A stretch of DNA of 64,000 bases from Gemmatimonadetes bacterium SCN 70-22 (GTDB lineage: Bacteria > Gemmatimonadota > Gemmatimonadetes > Gemmatimonadales > Gemmatimonadaceae): assembly GCA_001724275.1 (NCBI GenBank), contig MEDZ01000007.1, positions 38,159 to 102,158 of the forward strand. Direction: 5' to 3'. Under the pieces are notes generated by a model, which saw only the letters and a program-made list of their open reading frames with translations, was not told where the DNA came from and made no database searches. Numbering within the stretch: position 1 is the stretch's first letter; every line of letters begins with the position of its first letter. The translations under genes and the position numbers were made by a program. Positions 16,075-24,366 of the stretch are shown here, piece after piece.

Positions 16075-17615
16075 GACACGCCATGCGGTCCCTGGCGATG
16101 GCGCTCCTCGCGACGCTGGCGGCGACGGCCGGCGCGCCGCTCGAGGCGCAGGTGTACGCGCGGACGGGGCGCCCGCCGTTCCCGCACCAGAGGCACGAGA
16201 AGCTGTTCCCCACCTGCACCGGGTGCCACGCGGGGGCGATCACCGGCGAGGCGTCGGCGCTCCTCCCGCCCGCCGCGTTATGCGGCGAATGCCACGACGG
16301 GACGATCTCCAGGCGCGTGCGCTACGAGGGCGCCTCACCGCGCCAGGATTTCCTCAAGTTCGCGCATCGCGAACACGCCGCGCAGGTGGATTCGGCGGGG
16401 CGCCTGTGCACCACGTGCCACGCGCGCGGACCGGATGCGCGCTGGCTCGACGTGCAGCGTGCCCGGCCGGAGACGTGCCAGTCGTGCCATACGCATCGCG
16501 CCACCGCGCACCTGGCGCCCGACAACCGGTGCGCCACGTGTCATATCCCGCTGGCCCGGTCCCGCACCATCACGGCCGAGCAGATGGCGGGGCTGCCGAA
16601 GCCGCCGTCGCACGACGCCCCCCAGTTCGCGGCGCGGCACGCGGTGTCGGCCGCCGACGCCCAGGCGCAGTGCGCCACCTGCCACACGCGGGACTCGTGC
16701 GCGCGTTGCCACGTGAACGCCGCCGAGCTCGCGCCGGTCACCCAGCTGCAACCCGACGCGCGGATGGCCACGGCGCTGCGGGGGAAGCCGGCGTCGTACC
16801 TCACGCCCGACGATCACCGCGCCGACGCGTGGGTCGGGGCGCATGGCCAGGCGGCCACGGCCAGCATCGCCCGGTGCGCCTCATGCCACGCCCAGCCGAG
16901 TTGCACGGTGTGCCATATCGGGAGCTCGGCGCGCGACGTCATCCGGCGGCTTCCCGCCGGGCGGACGGGGGCTCCGGGGGTGCAGCTCGTCCTCCCGCGA
17001 CGCGTGGCCACGACGCCGTCGCTGGCCATGCCGCACACCACGCTGGCGCAGCCGGTGGCCAACGTGCAGGGCCCGCGGGGGGTGCGCGCCGGAGGCGACA
17101 CCACCCGCACCGTCGTGCGCGTCCACCCGGCGGGGTTCGAGCGCAACCATGCGGCGACGGCCGCGAGCGGGCGCCTGACGTGCGAGGGGTGCCACGCGCA
17201 GCGATTCTGCTCCGACTGCCACGCCGGCGAGTCGCGACGCGGCTTCCACCCCGCCAACTTCGTGCAGCGCCACGCCCCGGAGTCGTACGGGCGCGACCTC
17301 GAGTGCGCATCGTGCCACAACACCGAGGTCTTCTGCCGCAGCTGTCACCAGGCGCAGGGCATCGCCTCCCGGGGACAGCGTGCCGGGGTGTATCACAACG
17401 GACAGCCGCTATGGCTCCTCCAGCACGGGCAGGCGGCGCGCCGGGGGTTGCAGAGCTGCACGACGTGTCACACCCAGCGTGATTGCATGCAGTGTCACTC
17501 GCAGCGGGGGTGGGGGGTGAACCCGCACGGCCCCGACTTCGATCCGTCGCGGCTCGGCGCCCGCGCCCGCGCGATGTGCGCGCGGTGCCATATTTCCGAT
17601 CCCACCGTCCGATGA
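16071..17615 (+). CDS. Periplasmic cytochrome c with 16 heme sites
   Basis: The 514-residue protein has a signal peptide (cleavage probably after LEA, near 26) and sixteen CxxCH sites spread over its whole length, from CTGCH near residue 45 to CARCH near the C-terminus. The early PPFPHQRHEKLFPTC segment and the repeated His-before-heme spacing are typical of multiheme carrier cytochromes. The ATG overlaps the stop of the barrel gene. A heme-free linker lies at about 295-360. It is predicted to sit in the periplasm or inside the barrel and move electrons between the membrane cytochrome and the outside. The frame is open upstream to 14571, but that part is a shadow of the barrel gene. Confidence 0.85.
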   Translation: MRHAMRSLAMALLATLAATAGAPLEAQVYARTGRPPFPHQRHEKLFPTCTGCHAGAITGEASALLPPAALCGECHDGTISRRVRYEGASPRQDFLKFAHREHAAQVDSAGRLCTTCHARGPDARWLDVQRARPETCQSCHTHRATAHLAPDNRCATCHIPLARSRTITAEQMAGLPKPPSHDAPQFAARHAVSAADAQAQCATCHTRDSCARCHVNAAELAPVTQLQPDARMATALRGKPASYLTPDDHRADAWVGAHGQAATASIARCASCHAQPSCTVCHIGSSARDVIRRLPAGRTGAPGVQLVLPRRVATTPSLAMPHTTLAQPVANVQGPRGVRAGGDTTRTVVRVHPAGFERNHAATAASGRLTCEGCHAQRFCSDCHAGESRRGFHPANFVQRHAPESYGRDLECASCHNTEVFCRSCHQAQGIASRGQRAGVYHNGQPLWLLQHGQAARRGLQSCTTCHTQRDCMQCHSQRGWGVNPHGPDFDPSRLGARARAMCARCHISDPTVR

Positions 17616-18094
17616 TGAGGTCGATGCGTCTCCGTCCGTCATTTCTCGTGCTCCTCGCCGTGCTGGCCTGCGGTCGCTCCAACGGCACACAGCAGGACAG
17701 CCTCGCGGCCATCCTCCCGCCGGGGCACGTGCCGATCACCACGCCGTCGGGGGGCACGGTGCTCCCCGCCGTCACCAGGGCGCTGCTCGACAGCGGCAAC
17801 ACCGCGTTCCGGGTGAAGGACTTCCAGGGGGCGCTGGCGTACTACCACAAGGCCGCGCTCAGCGCTCCCGAGCACGCCGCCCCCTGGTTCGGCACGTACA
17901 TGGTGGGCAAGGCGATCAACGACACGGCGCTCGCCGACAGCGCCCTTCGGATGGTGCGCGCCCGCGCGCCGGAGATGCAGTCGCATCCGGCCACTCCCTC
18001 CGTGCCGGGAACGACGCCGGACTTCGTCACGCCGGGAGCACCCTACTCGCCGCACGGGACGCCTCCGCCGGCACGGGGCAAGTCCTCGTCCTGA
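17612..18094 (+). CDS. Small lipoprotein of the cytochrome operon
   Basis: The 160-residue protein starts at an ATG overlapping the previous stop. It has a lipoprotein signal ending in VLAC at about residue 21. A short helical region (about 57-115: ALLDSGNTAFRVKDFQGALAYYHKAAL) reads like one or two TPR repeats, followed by a Pro- and Ser-rich tail. It has no heme site. A role as an assembly or scaffold factor for the cytochrome complex is a guess from position. Confidence 0.7.
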   Translation: MMRSMRLRPSFLVLLAVLACGRSNGTQQDSLAAILPPGHVPITTPSGGTVLPAVTRALLDSGNTAFRVKDFQGALAYYHKAALSAPEHAAPWFGTYMVGKAINDTALADSALRMVRARAPEMQSHPATPSVPGTTPDFVTPGAPYSPHGTPPPARGKSSS

Positions 18095-18210
18095 CGGCGC
18101 GAAACCCCCGACGCGCGCGTAGCGATTGTCCTACTGACGCACGCCGCACCGGACGGCACCGTAGGGGCGGATGTGTTCACCTGCGACATCGCCGTCCGGC
18201 GGGAGGTCCC

Positions 18211-18789
18211 ATGCTCAAGGTCCGCGACATCATGACCCCCAGCGTCGTCACCTTGGAGCCCGACCAGACGCTGCGCGACGCCGTGGAAGTCCTCGTCTCG
18301 TGCCGGATCGGCGGCGCGCCGGTGGTCGAGGGCGACCGGGTGGTTGGCGTCCTCTCGGCGACGGACATCCTGGAGTTCGAGTCGGTGACCCCCGCGCCGG
18401 AGTCGAGGCGCGAGGAAGACGAGGCGCGGGAGGACGACGACGCGGAGGTGGAGGAGTGGACGGAGGGCGATCCGCTCTCGTCGAGCTACTTCACCGACTG
18501 GTGGCCTAACGAGGGCCCCGACGTGGCCGAGCGCATGTCGTCGTCGCAGGGGCCGCAGTGGGACCTGCTGGCCGATCACTCGGTCGGCGAGGCCATGTCG
18601 CGCACGGTGTGCACCGTCGATGCGGGCATGGAGGTGTCCCATGCGGCGCAGCGCATGCTGGCGGCGGGGGCGCAGCGCGCGCTGGTCACCGAGGAAGGGG
18701 CACTCGCCGGCATCGTGACCACGACCGACATCGTGCGGGCCGTGGCCGAGCGCCGGCTCATGGTGCGCCAGTTCGTCTTCGAGAAGTAG
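18211..18789 (+). CDS. Two-CBS-domain protein with acidic insert
   Basis: The 192-residue cytoplasmic protein is a CBS pair: the first CBS motif is at about 1-55 (VRDIMTPSVVTL...VGVLSATDIL) and the second at about 125-180 (VGEAMSRTVCTV...AGIVTTTDIV). CBS pairs bind adenine nucleotides such as AMP or ATP and act as energy sensors. An insert of about 70 residues between them is strongly acidic (DEAREDDDAEVEEW) and ends with a Trp-rich stretch. The ribosome-binding site GGGAGGT sits 5 bases before the ATG. Its end overlaps the convergent lipoprotein gene by 32 bp. The target is unknown. Confidence 0.85.
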   Translation: MLKVRDIMTPSVVTLEPDQTLRDAVEVLVSCRIGGAPVVEGDRVVGVLSATDILEFESVTPAPESRREEDEAREDDDAEVEEWTEGDPLSSSYFTDWWPNEGPDVAERMSSSQGPQWDLLADHSVGEAMSRTVCTVDAGMEVSHAAQRMLAAGAQRALVTEEGALAGIVTTTDIVRAVAERRLMVRQFVFEK

Positions 18790-19324
18790 CCGGGACGGCT
18801 TCGGGCGGAAGCCGCGGCGCGGTCGTGCCGGGCGACTTCCGTGTCGCCCACCACCGCCCCTGCTGCGCCGGCGCCATTGGATCGCTGTGCGTGGAGGTGA
18901 AGGTCCCCTCGATCCGGTCGCCCGCCAGCGTGCCGCGAAAGACGGTGCTGAGGGTGCAGCCGCAATCAGGCGAGGGATACGGCTCCAGCGTCCCGGAGAC
19001 GACATTGGCGGAGATGCGCACGAAGGAGATGGACAGCACCTTCGGCGAGGTCGGCGTCATCCCCGACGGGGCGCGGGGCTCGGTGGGGAGCGGGGCGAGG
19101 GCCCGCGGGATCATGACCACGTCGCCGAAGGCGGTGTCGCTCCCGGCGCGCAGCGTGAAGGTGATGCTCCCGCTTCGCCCCGTCTCGACGCTGGTGTATT
19201 CTCCAGTCCACTCACCAGCCAACCGATCGATCTCGCTGGTCGCGCCGGCCACGTGCACCGGTGAAGGGTTGGCCGCGCACGCGGCGGTGAGCGACACGAG
19301 CGCGGCGATCGTGATGACTCGCAT
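18758..19324 (-). CDS. Hypothetical lipoprotein
   Basis: The 188-residue protein starts at ATG 19324 behind a good ribosome-binding site (GGAGGTCTC). Its lipoprotein signal ends in LTAAC at about residue 16. The body (about 33-160) looks like a single beta-rich domain (LAGEWTGEYTSVETGRSGSITFTL...IEGTFTST) similar in style to lipocalin-like or META-like folds, with a CGC motif near 122. The last 30 residues are Pro- and Arg-rich and overlap the CBS gene on the other strand. I do not recognise the family. Confidence 0.65.
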   Translation of the reverse strand: MRVITIAALVSLTAACAANPSPVHVAGATSEIDRLAGEWTGEYTSVETGRSGSITFTLRAGSDTAFGDVVMIPRALAPLPTEPRAPSGMTPTSPKVLSISFVRISANVVSGTLEPYPSPDCGCTLSTVFRGTLAGDRIEGTFTSTHSDPMAPAQQGRWWATRKSPGTTAPRLPPEAVPATSRRRTGAP

Positions 19325-19405
19325 GAGACCTCCAGTGGTGGACGTCGAGACGATGGACCGGGGACGACGGGAATTGCGGCTGACGAGCGGCGCGCGGGGG
19401 ACGGC

Positions 19406-21277
19406 GTGACGGCTCCCCTCAACATACCCCGCGGCCACCTCGGCTGGGCGGCGATCCTGCATCCCGCCGTCGCGTTGCTGGGCATCCTCGTCGGCGCGGG
19501 GGCGTACTGGCGCGTGGGGGCCGGCGCGGCGGGGACCGTCTGGCTGGTCGCCCTCGCCATCACCGGCCTCCCGGTCCTCGCGCGGACCGCGGTCGCCGTG
19601 GTCCGCGGCAACTTCGCCACCGACGTGGTGGCGGCGCTCGCCATCGGCGCGTCGCTCGCCCTGCGCGAGCCCCTCGCCGGCCTCGTGGTCGTGCTGATGC
19701 AGACCGGGGGCGAGGCGCTGGAGCGGTACGCCGCCGGGCGCGCCTCGGCCGCGGTGCGCGCCCTCGAGGACCTGGCGCCGCGCGTCGCGCACCGCGTGAC
19801 GGTGGGCGGCGAGGTCGACATCACGGTCGACGAGATCGTCGTGGGAGACCCGCTCCTGGTGCGGCCGGGCGAGATGGTCCCGTGCGATGGCGACATCGTC
19901 GACGGGCACTCGGAGCTCGATACGTCGCGCCTGACCGGGGAGTCGCTGCCGCGGGTGGTGGCGCCGGGCGCCAGGGTGATGAGCGGGATGCTCAACGGCA
20001 GCGGGGCGTTCGTCATGCGGGCGAGCGCCGTGGCGAGCCAGAGCCAGTACGCCCGCATCGTCGAGCTCGTGCGTTCGGCCGAGGCGTCCAAGTCGCCGCT
20101 GCAGCGCCTGGCCGATCGCTATGCAGGGTGGTTCACCCCGTTCACGCTCGTGGCGTGCGCCGTGACCTGGCTCGTGACCGGCGACGCGACGCGCGTGCTG
20201 GCCGTCCTCGTCGTCGCGACGCCCTGTCCGCTGATCCTCGCCACCCCGATCGCCATCATCGGCGGGATCAACCGCGCCGCCCGGCGACACATCATCGTCC
20301 GCAGCGGCTCGGCGCTCGAGCGGCTCTCGGACGCGCAGGTCGCCGTCTTCGACAAGACGGGGACGATCACCGAAGGACGCGCGCGGGTGAGCCGGGTGAC
20401 CGTGGTCGACGGCGTGTCGGAGCGCGAGCTGTTGCGGCTGGCGGGAGCGGTCGAGCAGCGGTCCGGTCACCTGCTCGCCCGATCGCTGGTCGATGTGGCG
20501 CGCGCGGCGGCCGGCCCGCTCCCGACACCCGCGCACGTGCGCGAGTCCCCGGGACGCGGGGTCGCCGGCGACGTCGAGGGCCGCCGGGTCGTGGTGGGCT
20601 CCCGCGCCTACGTGCTCGAGGCCCTCGGACTCCCGCCGGACACCGCGACCCCGCTCGACGACGGCTCGGCGACGGTGCGCGCCCTGGTGGGAGTCGACGG
20701 CGCGCTGCGCGGAGCGGTGGACTACGACGACCAGGTCCGCCCGTCGGCCGCCCCCCTGCTGGCCGAGCTGCCATCGTTAGGCGTGCGGCGGACGCTCCTC
20801 CTCTCGGGCGACAATGCGCGCAACACACGCGCCGTGGCCGATCAGGTCGGGATCGCCGAGGCGCTCGGCGACCTCCTCCCGGGCGACAAGGTGGAGCGCG
20901 TCGCCGAGCTGTCGCAGGTGGAGGGACGCGTCCTCATGGTGGGCGATGGCACCAACGACGCGCCGGCGCTCTCGCGCGCCGACGTCGGGATCGCCATGGC
21001 GAGCGCCGGCGGCGGCATCACCGCCGAAGCCGCCGATGTCGTGATCCTCGTCGACGACCTCGCCCGCGTGGGCGAGGCCATACGCATCGCCCAGCGGACG
21101 ATGCGCATCGCGAGGCAGAGCATCCTGGTCGGGCTCGGGTTGAGTGCGGTCGGGATGCTCGCGGCGGCCCTCGGCTACCTCCCGCCGGTGGCCGGTGCGC
21201 TGGTGCAGGAGGGGATCGACGTGGCGGTCATCCTCAATGCCGTGCGCGCCAGCCAGGTCCCGGCCGCGACGCGATAG
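19406..21277 (+). CDS. P1B-type heavy-metal ATPase with TPC motif
   Basis: This 623-residue P-type ATPase has the TGES actuator loop, the phosphorylation site DKTGT (Asp316) and the hinge GDGTNDAP. The membrane metal site is TPCPLILATP (Thr272-Pro-Cys274), matching the TPC class usually called P1B-5 (proposed Ni2+ or Fe2+ efflux), not the CPC of Cu or Zn pumps. No N-terminal metal-binding domain is present. The nucleotide-domain His-Pro pair common to P1B pumps reads His-Leu (SGHLLA). It starts with GTG in a short divergent gap with the lipoprotein gene. The metal is not certain. Confidence 0.87.
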   Translation: MTAPLNIPRGHLGWAAILHPAVALLGILVGAGAYWRVGAGAAGTVWLVALAITGLPVLARTAVAVVRGNFATDVVAALAIGASLALREPLAGLVVVLMQTGGEALERYAAGRASAAVRALEDLAPRVAHRVTVGGEVDITVDEIVVGDPLLVRPGEMVPCDGDIVDGHSELDTSRLTGESLPRVVAPGARVMSGMLNGSGAFVMRASAVASQSQYARIVELVRSAEASKSPLQRLADRYAGWFTPFTLVACAVTWLVTGDATRVLAVLVVATPCPLILATPIAIIGGINRAARRHIIVRSGSALERLSDAQVAVFDKTGTITEGRARVSRVTVVDGVSERELLRLAGAVEQRSGHLLARSLVDVARAAAGPLPTPAHVRESPGRGVAGDVEGRRVVVGSRAYVLEALGLPPDTATPLDDGSATVRALVGVDGALRGAVDYDDQVRPSAAPLLAELPSLGVRRTLLLSGDNARNTRAVADQVGIAEALGDLLPGDKVERVAELSQVEGRVLMVGDGTNDAPALSRADVGIAMASAGGGITAEAADVVILVDDLARVGEAIRIAQRTMRIARQSILVGLGLSAVGMLAAALGYLPPVAGALVQEGIDVAVILNAVRASQVPAATR

Positions 21278-21452
21278 CCCCCGCCAGCGCCGCTCTCCTG
21301 TGCGGCATCGCCCGACAGCGCCCGTCGGCGTCCCTCACGATCTCTCAGCGGCAGGCGGACAGACGCTTCCCTCCAGCGGCCGCAATATCGGGTTGAGCTG
21401 CGCAGCGTCCGCGCCCGGCGGACCCGCAGCGGTCGCATCGGAGGATCCGACC

Positions 21453-22736
21453 ATGTCAACCGCACTCGCAACCCCTCGGGCGGGAGTGGCTACCGTGACG
21501 AGCGACCTGAACCTGACCGGCCCCATCATCGTTGCCACCGACGGAACGGCGTCGGCGAGCGCGGCCATCAAGGCGGCGGCGCTGATGGCCGACCGCACCG
21601 GTGCCCACGTGACGGTGCTGGCCGTCCTCGAGCCGCTCCCGCTGGTGGCGGCCGATTACGGACTCCTGCTCCCCCCCGCCGAGACGGACGAGGCGCGCCG
21701 GCAGGCGCTCGCCCAGCGTGTCCGCGATCAGCTGTCGGAAACCGTCGGCGCACGCCCCAACTGGGATGTGCAGGTGCGCGACGGCGATCCGGCCGCCGTC
21801 ATCGCCCGCATGGGGCGTGAGGCCAAGGCCCGCATGATCATCGCCGGCATCGGCCATCACGACCTGCTCGACCGGATGTTCGGGGGCGAGACGGCCCTGC
21901 ACACGTTGCGGCTGTCGCGGGTCCCGGTCCTGGCCGTTCCCCCGGGATTCACCGCACTCCCGCAGCGCCTGGCCATCGCGATCGACTTCAGCGAACCGTC
22001 CGTCATCGCCGCGCGCGCGGCCCTCGCCCTCCTGCCGTCGGTCACCATGGCATACCTGGTCCATGTCGCCCCCCGGCTCGAGCTGCAGCCCGAGGCGTAC
22101 GCGGCGTGGATGTCCGACTACAGCGAAGGTGTGGAGCCCGCGTTCGCCCGCGTGCGCCAGCAGCTGGAGTTCCCGGCCGGCGTGACGGTGGAAACCATCA
22201 CCCTGACCGGAAAGCCCACCAAGGCGCTCCTGGACTTCGTGAAGTCGGCGCACGTCGACGCCATCGTCACCGGGAGCCGCGGGGCGGGGCTCGTCGATCG
22301 CATCCTCGTGGGGAGCACGGCGACGGGGCTCATTCGCGGCGCGCACTGCGCCGTCTTCGCCGTGCCGACTCCCCTGGGCACCGAGCCTCGCCGAGCGGCC
22401 GGCTCGCCCGACGAGATCCCGGAGCACGAGTGGGCCGATGCCCTCGAGGCGTTCACCCGGCGCAACGCGGGACGCATCGCGACCCTCGAGGTCGACGATC
22501 CGGAGATCGGCGCGCAGGCGCAGCAGCACGACTACCCCTTCCTCGGCGCGGCCTACGATCACAACGACCGCCGCATCGAGCTCATGCTGGGTGACATGGA
22601 GAACACCACCCGGCACCTCACGCGCGGCATTGGCGACGTACGGCAGCTGGACCTCCTCAAGGATGCCGCCGGACGAGACCGGGTGCTTCGAATTGCGCAT
22701 GGCTCGGGACAAACCATCCTGACGCTCGCTCGCTGA
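21453..22736 (+). CDS. Tandem universal stress protein fused to DUF5335-like domain
   Basis: The 427-residue protein starts at an ATG behind GGAGG. Two universal stress (UspA) domains lie at about 24-165 (IIVATDGTASA...IIAGIGHHD) and 170-315 (LAIAIDFSEPS...VTGSRGAG). The second has a GSRGAG-like loop, part of the ATP-binding consensus. Residues 320-427 (IPEHEWADALEAFTRRNAG...HLTRGIGDVRQLDL) resemble the small DUF5335 family, normally a separate protein. Cytoplasmic stress response or nucleotide sensing is the family role. The convergent MgtC gene follows, with a long hairpin between. Confidence 0.82.
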   Translation: MSTALATPRAGVATVTSDLNLTGPIIVATDGTASASAAIKAAALMADRTGAHVTVLAVLEPLPLVAADYGLLLPPAETDEARRQALAQRVRDQLSETVGARPNWDVQVRDGDPAAVIARMGREAKARMIIAGIGHHDLLDRMFGGETALHTLRLSRVPVLAVPPGFTALPQRLAIAIDFSEPSVIAARAALALLPSVTMAYLVHVAPRLELQPEAYAAWMSDYSEGVEPAFARVRQQLEFPAGVTVETITLTGKPTKALLDFVKSAHVDAIVTGSRGAGLVDRILVGSTATGLIRGAHCAVFAVPTPLGTEPRRAAGSPDEIPEHEWADALEAFTRRNAGRIATLEVDDPEIGAQAQQHDYPFLGAAYDHNDRRIELMLGDMENTTRHLTRGIGDVRQLDLLKDAAGRDRVLRIAHGSGQTILTLAR

Positions 22737-22782
22737 GGGGGCGCGCGAGTCCGAGGAGGGGGCAACCCCAAGTCGGCATGCG

Positions 22783-22822
22783 CAAGCGGCGCCGTTCCGG
22801 GTCCCCCGGACGGCGCCGCTTG
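22783..22822. terminator. Hairpin between convergent genes
   Basis: A near-perfect 18-bp stem with one bulge (caagcggcgccgt... / ...ggcgccgcttg) lies 46 bp after the USP stop. It could end transcription from both sides, although no T-run follows. Confidence 0.6.
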
Positions 22823-22832
22823 ACGTTCCGGA

Positions 22833-22978
22833 TGGCGCGCCGGTCCCGTGGCGCGCCGGTCCCGTGGCGCGCCGGTCCCGTGGCGCGCCGGTCCCGTGGC
22901 GCGCCCGCACCCGCTGCCCGCACCCGCTGCCCGCACCCGCCGCCCGCACCCGCCGCCCCCTCGCCGCCCCCTCGCCGC
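22833..22978. repeat. 16-bp tandem repeat and GC-rich microsatellites
   Basis: The unit tggcgcgccggtcccg is repeated four times exactly, plus half a copy (22833-22904). Shorter imperfect arrays of cccgcacccgctg and cgccccctcgc follow up to about 22978. The block fills the gap before the 3' end of the MgtC gene. Confidence 0.9.
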
Positions 22979-23005
22979 CGGCAGGCGCCCCCGGCCGCCG
23001 GGTGC

Positions 23006-24274
23006 CTAACGATTGATGAGGACGATCGCGCCGATCCCCAGCGCCAGCAGGATCCCCAGCCCGGTGACGGCCCGGACGCGATACGCCGGGCCACCGAGCG
23101 CCAGGGCGATCACCATCTTGACCAGCGCATTGGCACTGACCCCCACCGCAATCGCCTCCGCCGCGAGGGCAACCGCCCCGGTGGAGCGCCCCAGCCGGTT
23201 CATGGAGAGCGTGAGGGCGTCGGTATCCGACAAGCCGAGGAGTGCGGCCGAGACGAGCACGCCGTTCGAGCCAAACTGCGCGCGCACGAACTCGATCAGC
23301 ATCAGCGTCGCCTGGAAGGCGAGCGCCATCTTGATGGATGTCGTCAGCCCCAACGGGTTGCGTTCCACGAACTCGTCCACACCGTCGTGATGGCTTGCCT
23401 CCGATCGCACCAGGAGCACGGTGACCATCGTGGCGCCGGCGAGGAATGCCGGCCCCAGGTACGGCAGGAGGGCGACGGCTACCTCGTGGTTCAGCAGGTA
23501 CGAGAGGATGAGGATGCGCGGGACCAGGACGGTCGTCGCGGCCACGGTGCCGACGGCGAGCGGCGTGGACAGGGCGGCCCGTTCGCGGCTGAGCCGTGAG
23601 AACTGCAGCGCCACCGCGGTCGACGACACGAGTCCGCCCAACGCACCGGTGACGCCGTAGCCGCGGGAGTCTCCCACCAGCTTCCGGGCGATGAACCCGA
23701 CGAAGGAGAGCCCCGAGAAGATCAGGACGACCCCCCACAGGGTGCGTGGATTGATCCCCCCGAGCGGACCGTACGCCTTGTCCGGCAGCACCGGGAGGAC
23801 CACGAGGGAGAGCACGGCGAACTGGAGCGCCGCTCGCATCTCGGTTTCATCCAGGCGCGCGATGGCGGCACGAATCGCGTCCTTCTCCGACAGCGCGAGG
23901 ACGGCGAGCGCCCCCGCGCCGCCGGCAACCGCCGTTTCACCGATCCCCGCCAGGACGCCGAGGCCGAGGACGAGGATCGCCGCGACCTCGGTCGTCCCGT
24001 CCAGGGCGGCTCCCCCTTCGCGTGCCGCCGCCCAGTAGGCGGCGGCGGCCAGGAGCGACGTTCCCGCCACCAGCGCGACCGCGATCGCGGTGTAGTCCAT
24101 CGTCAGCAACCACCCCGCGATCCCGCCCGTCCCCCCCATGAGGAGGAAGGTGCGCACTCCCGCGAAGCGAGGCTCGGGGCCGGTGGCGCCATGCCCCGAC
24201 CACTCCCGCTCGATCCCCACCGCAAGCCCCACGAGGGCGGCGATGGCCAGGCGAATCACGAGCGCGCTCGTCAT
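23006..24274 (-). CDS. MgtC/SapB-DUF4010 membrane protein
   Basis: The 422-residue inner-membrane protein has about eleven helices. The N-terminal third (about 1-140) is MgtC/SapB-like (LVGLAVGIEREW, then a GVRTFLLMG segment). The rest matches DUF4010 (LDETEMRAALQFAVLSLVVLPVLPD, GLVSSTAVALQFS). MgtC-like proteins are linked to growth in low Mg2+ and to control of ATP synthase or cyclic-di-GMP, but the long DUF4010 forms are uncharacterised. The stop codon is part of a CGTTAGGC octamer. The Acg-like gene upstream on the same strand may be cotranscribed. Confidence 0.82.
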   Translation of the reverse strand: MTSALVIRLAIAALVGLAVGIEREWSGHGATGPEPRFAGVRTFLLMGGTGGIAGWLLTMDYTAIAVALVAGTSLLAAAAYWAAAREGGAALDGTTEVAAILVLGLGVLAGIGETAVAGGAGALAVLALSEKDAIRAAIARLDETEMRAALQFAVLSLVVLPVLPDKAYGPLGGINPRTLWGVVLIFSGLSFVGFIARKLVGDSRGYGVTGALGGLVSSTAVALQFSRLSRERAALSTPLAVGTVAATTVLVPRILILSYLLNHEVAVALLPYLGPAFLAGATMVTVLLVRSEASHHDGVDEFVERNPLGLTTSIKMALAFQATLMLIEFVRAQFGSNGVLVSAALLGLSDTDALTLSMNRLGRSTGAVALAAEAIAVGVSANALVKMVIALALGGPAYRVRAVTGLGILLALGIGAIVLINR

Positions 24275-24366
24275 GGCGTGACGCTAGCGCCGACGACGCG
24301 CGCCGGCAATCGCCGGCGCCGTGGGGTCGAGGTCATGCCGAGCGCTGCTCGTCGGTCGCTCGCACC

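Noticed and set aside
22833..22978. Possible CRISPR array
   Set aside because: Repeats are directly adjacent with no unique spacers and no cas genes are nearby; these are simple tandem repeats.
21456..23738. A 760-residue minus-strand frame across the USP gene and the repeat region
   Set aside because: It runs through the 16-bp tandem repeat and antisense to two well-supported genes, with only Arg/Gly/Ala-rich sequence.
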